Below, piece by piece: positions 5,943 through 6,068 of a DNA stretch of 6,068 bases. The stretch's first letter is position 1. Every line of letters begins with the position of its first letter. Source of the DNA: Prevotellaceae bacterium. GTDB lineage: Bacteria > Bacteroidota > Bacteroidia > Bacteroidales > UBA932. The stretch lies in NCBI GenBank assembly GCA_031289895.1, contig JAITOP010000194.1, forward strand, positions 1-6,068, written 5' to 3'. The notes under the pieces are model-generated. The model ran no database searches. It worked only from the letters and a program-made list of their open reading frames with translations, and was not told the origin of the DNA. A program made the position numbers and the translations under genes.

Positions 5943-6068
5943 ATGAATTGTCAGCAAATATTTGAACAAATACGCCGAAAACAAAGTTTTTTGTGCGTTG
6001 GACTTGATAGCGATATTAACAAAATACCGCAACATCTGCTTAAAGAAAAAAATCCGCTATTTGAATTT
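5943..6068 (+). CDS. pyrF: Orotidine 5'-phosphate decarboxylase, N-terminal part (cut by window end)
   Basis: Catalyses OMP to UMP, the last step of de novo pyrimidine synthesis, in the cytoplasm. The 42 visible residues begin MNCQQIFEQIRRKQSFLCVG and continue LDSDINKIPQHLL, matching the N terminus of the longer (type 2) PyrF proteins, in which (L/C)VGLDxD is the first barrel strand and Asp22 belongs to the substrate pocket. The catalytic Asp-Lys-Asp region would lie beyond the window. The start is set by the ATG in an A-rich leader and by family length before the VGLD motif. It lies 75 nt after mqnC, separated by a repeat-bearing spacer. Confidence 0.88.
   Translation, partial: MNCQQIFEQIRRKQSFLCVGLDSDINKIPQHLLKEKNPLFEF

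Overview
The window looks like chromosomal DNA from a Bacteroidetes (probably Bacteroidales-like) bacterium. The evidence is the low GC content, A-rich start contexts without Shine-Dalgarno motifs, a TAnnTTTG-type -7 promoter element, a C10 (streptopain-type) cysteine protease, PorT/OMP_b-brl-type small outer-membrane barrels whose signal peptides end before Gln-Glu, and a futalosine-pathway menaquinone gene. All genes found lie on the + strand.

Region 1 (1-3335) is a very AT-rich, surface-directed cluster. It holds the 3' part of a secreted C10 cysteine protease (propeptide plus full catalytic domain), then three consecutive genes for small signal-peptide-bearing outer-membrane beta-barrel proteins. 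The first two barrels are clear tandem duplicates, alike in sequence, flanking DNA and 3' tail. The third is a more diverged member whose start region still resembles the first. Copy 2 differs from copy 1 by one extra A in a homopolymer, which makes an early stop and leaves an intact but untranslated copy of the C-terminal tail. Spacing is 6, 52 and 97 nt, so co-transcription is plausible; any promoter lies left of the window. A strong intrinsic terminator at 3357-3388 closes the cluster.

Region 2 (3336-3536) is intergenic. It holds the terminator, three perfect 17-bp tandem repeats with a degenerate fourth, and a -7-like promoter element just before the next operon.

Region 3 (3537-6068) is a housekeeping operon with visibly higher GC: pepT (tripeptidase), 12 nt later mqnC (radical-SAM menaquinone enzyme), and after a 75-nt spacer with AATGTG-type repeats the 5' end of pyrF (OMP decarboxylase), cut by the window edge. 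These cover peptide turnover, menaquinone synthesis and pyrimidine synthesis, with no obvious shared pathway.

I see no RNA gene, insertion sequence, CRISPR array or defence system. The least ordinary part is the protease plus duplicated-barrel cluster, with its frameshift-like difference and repeat-bearing boundary.
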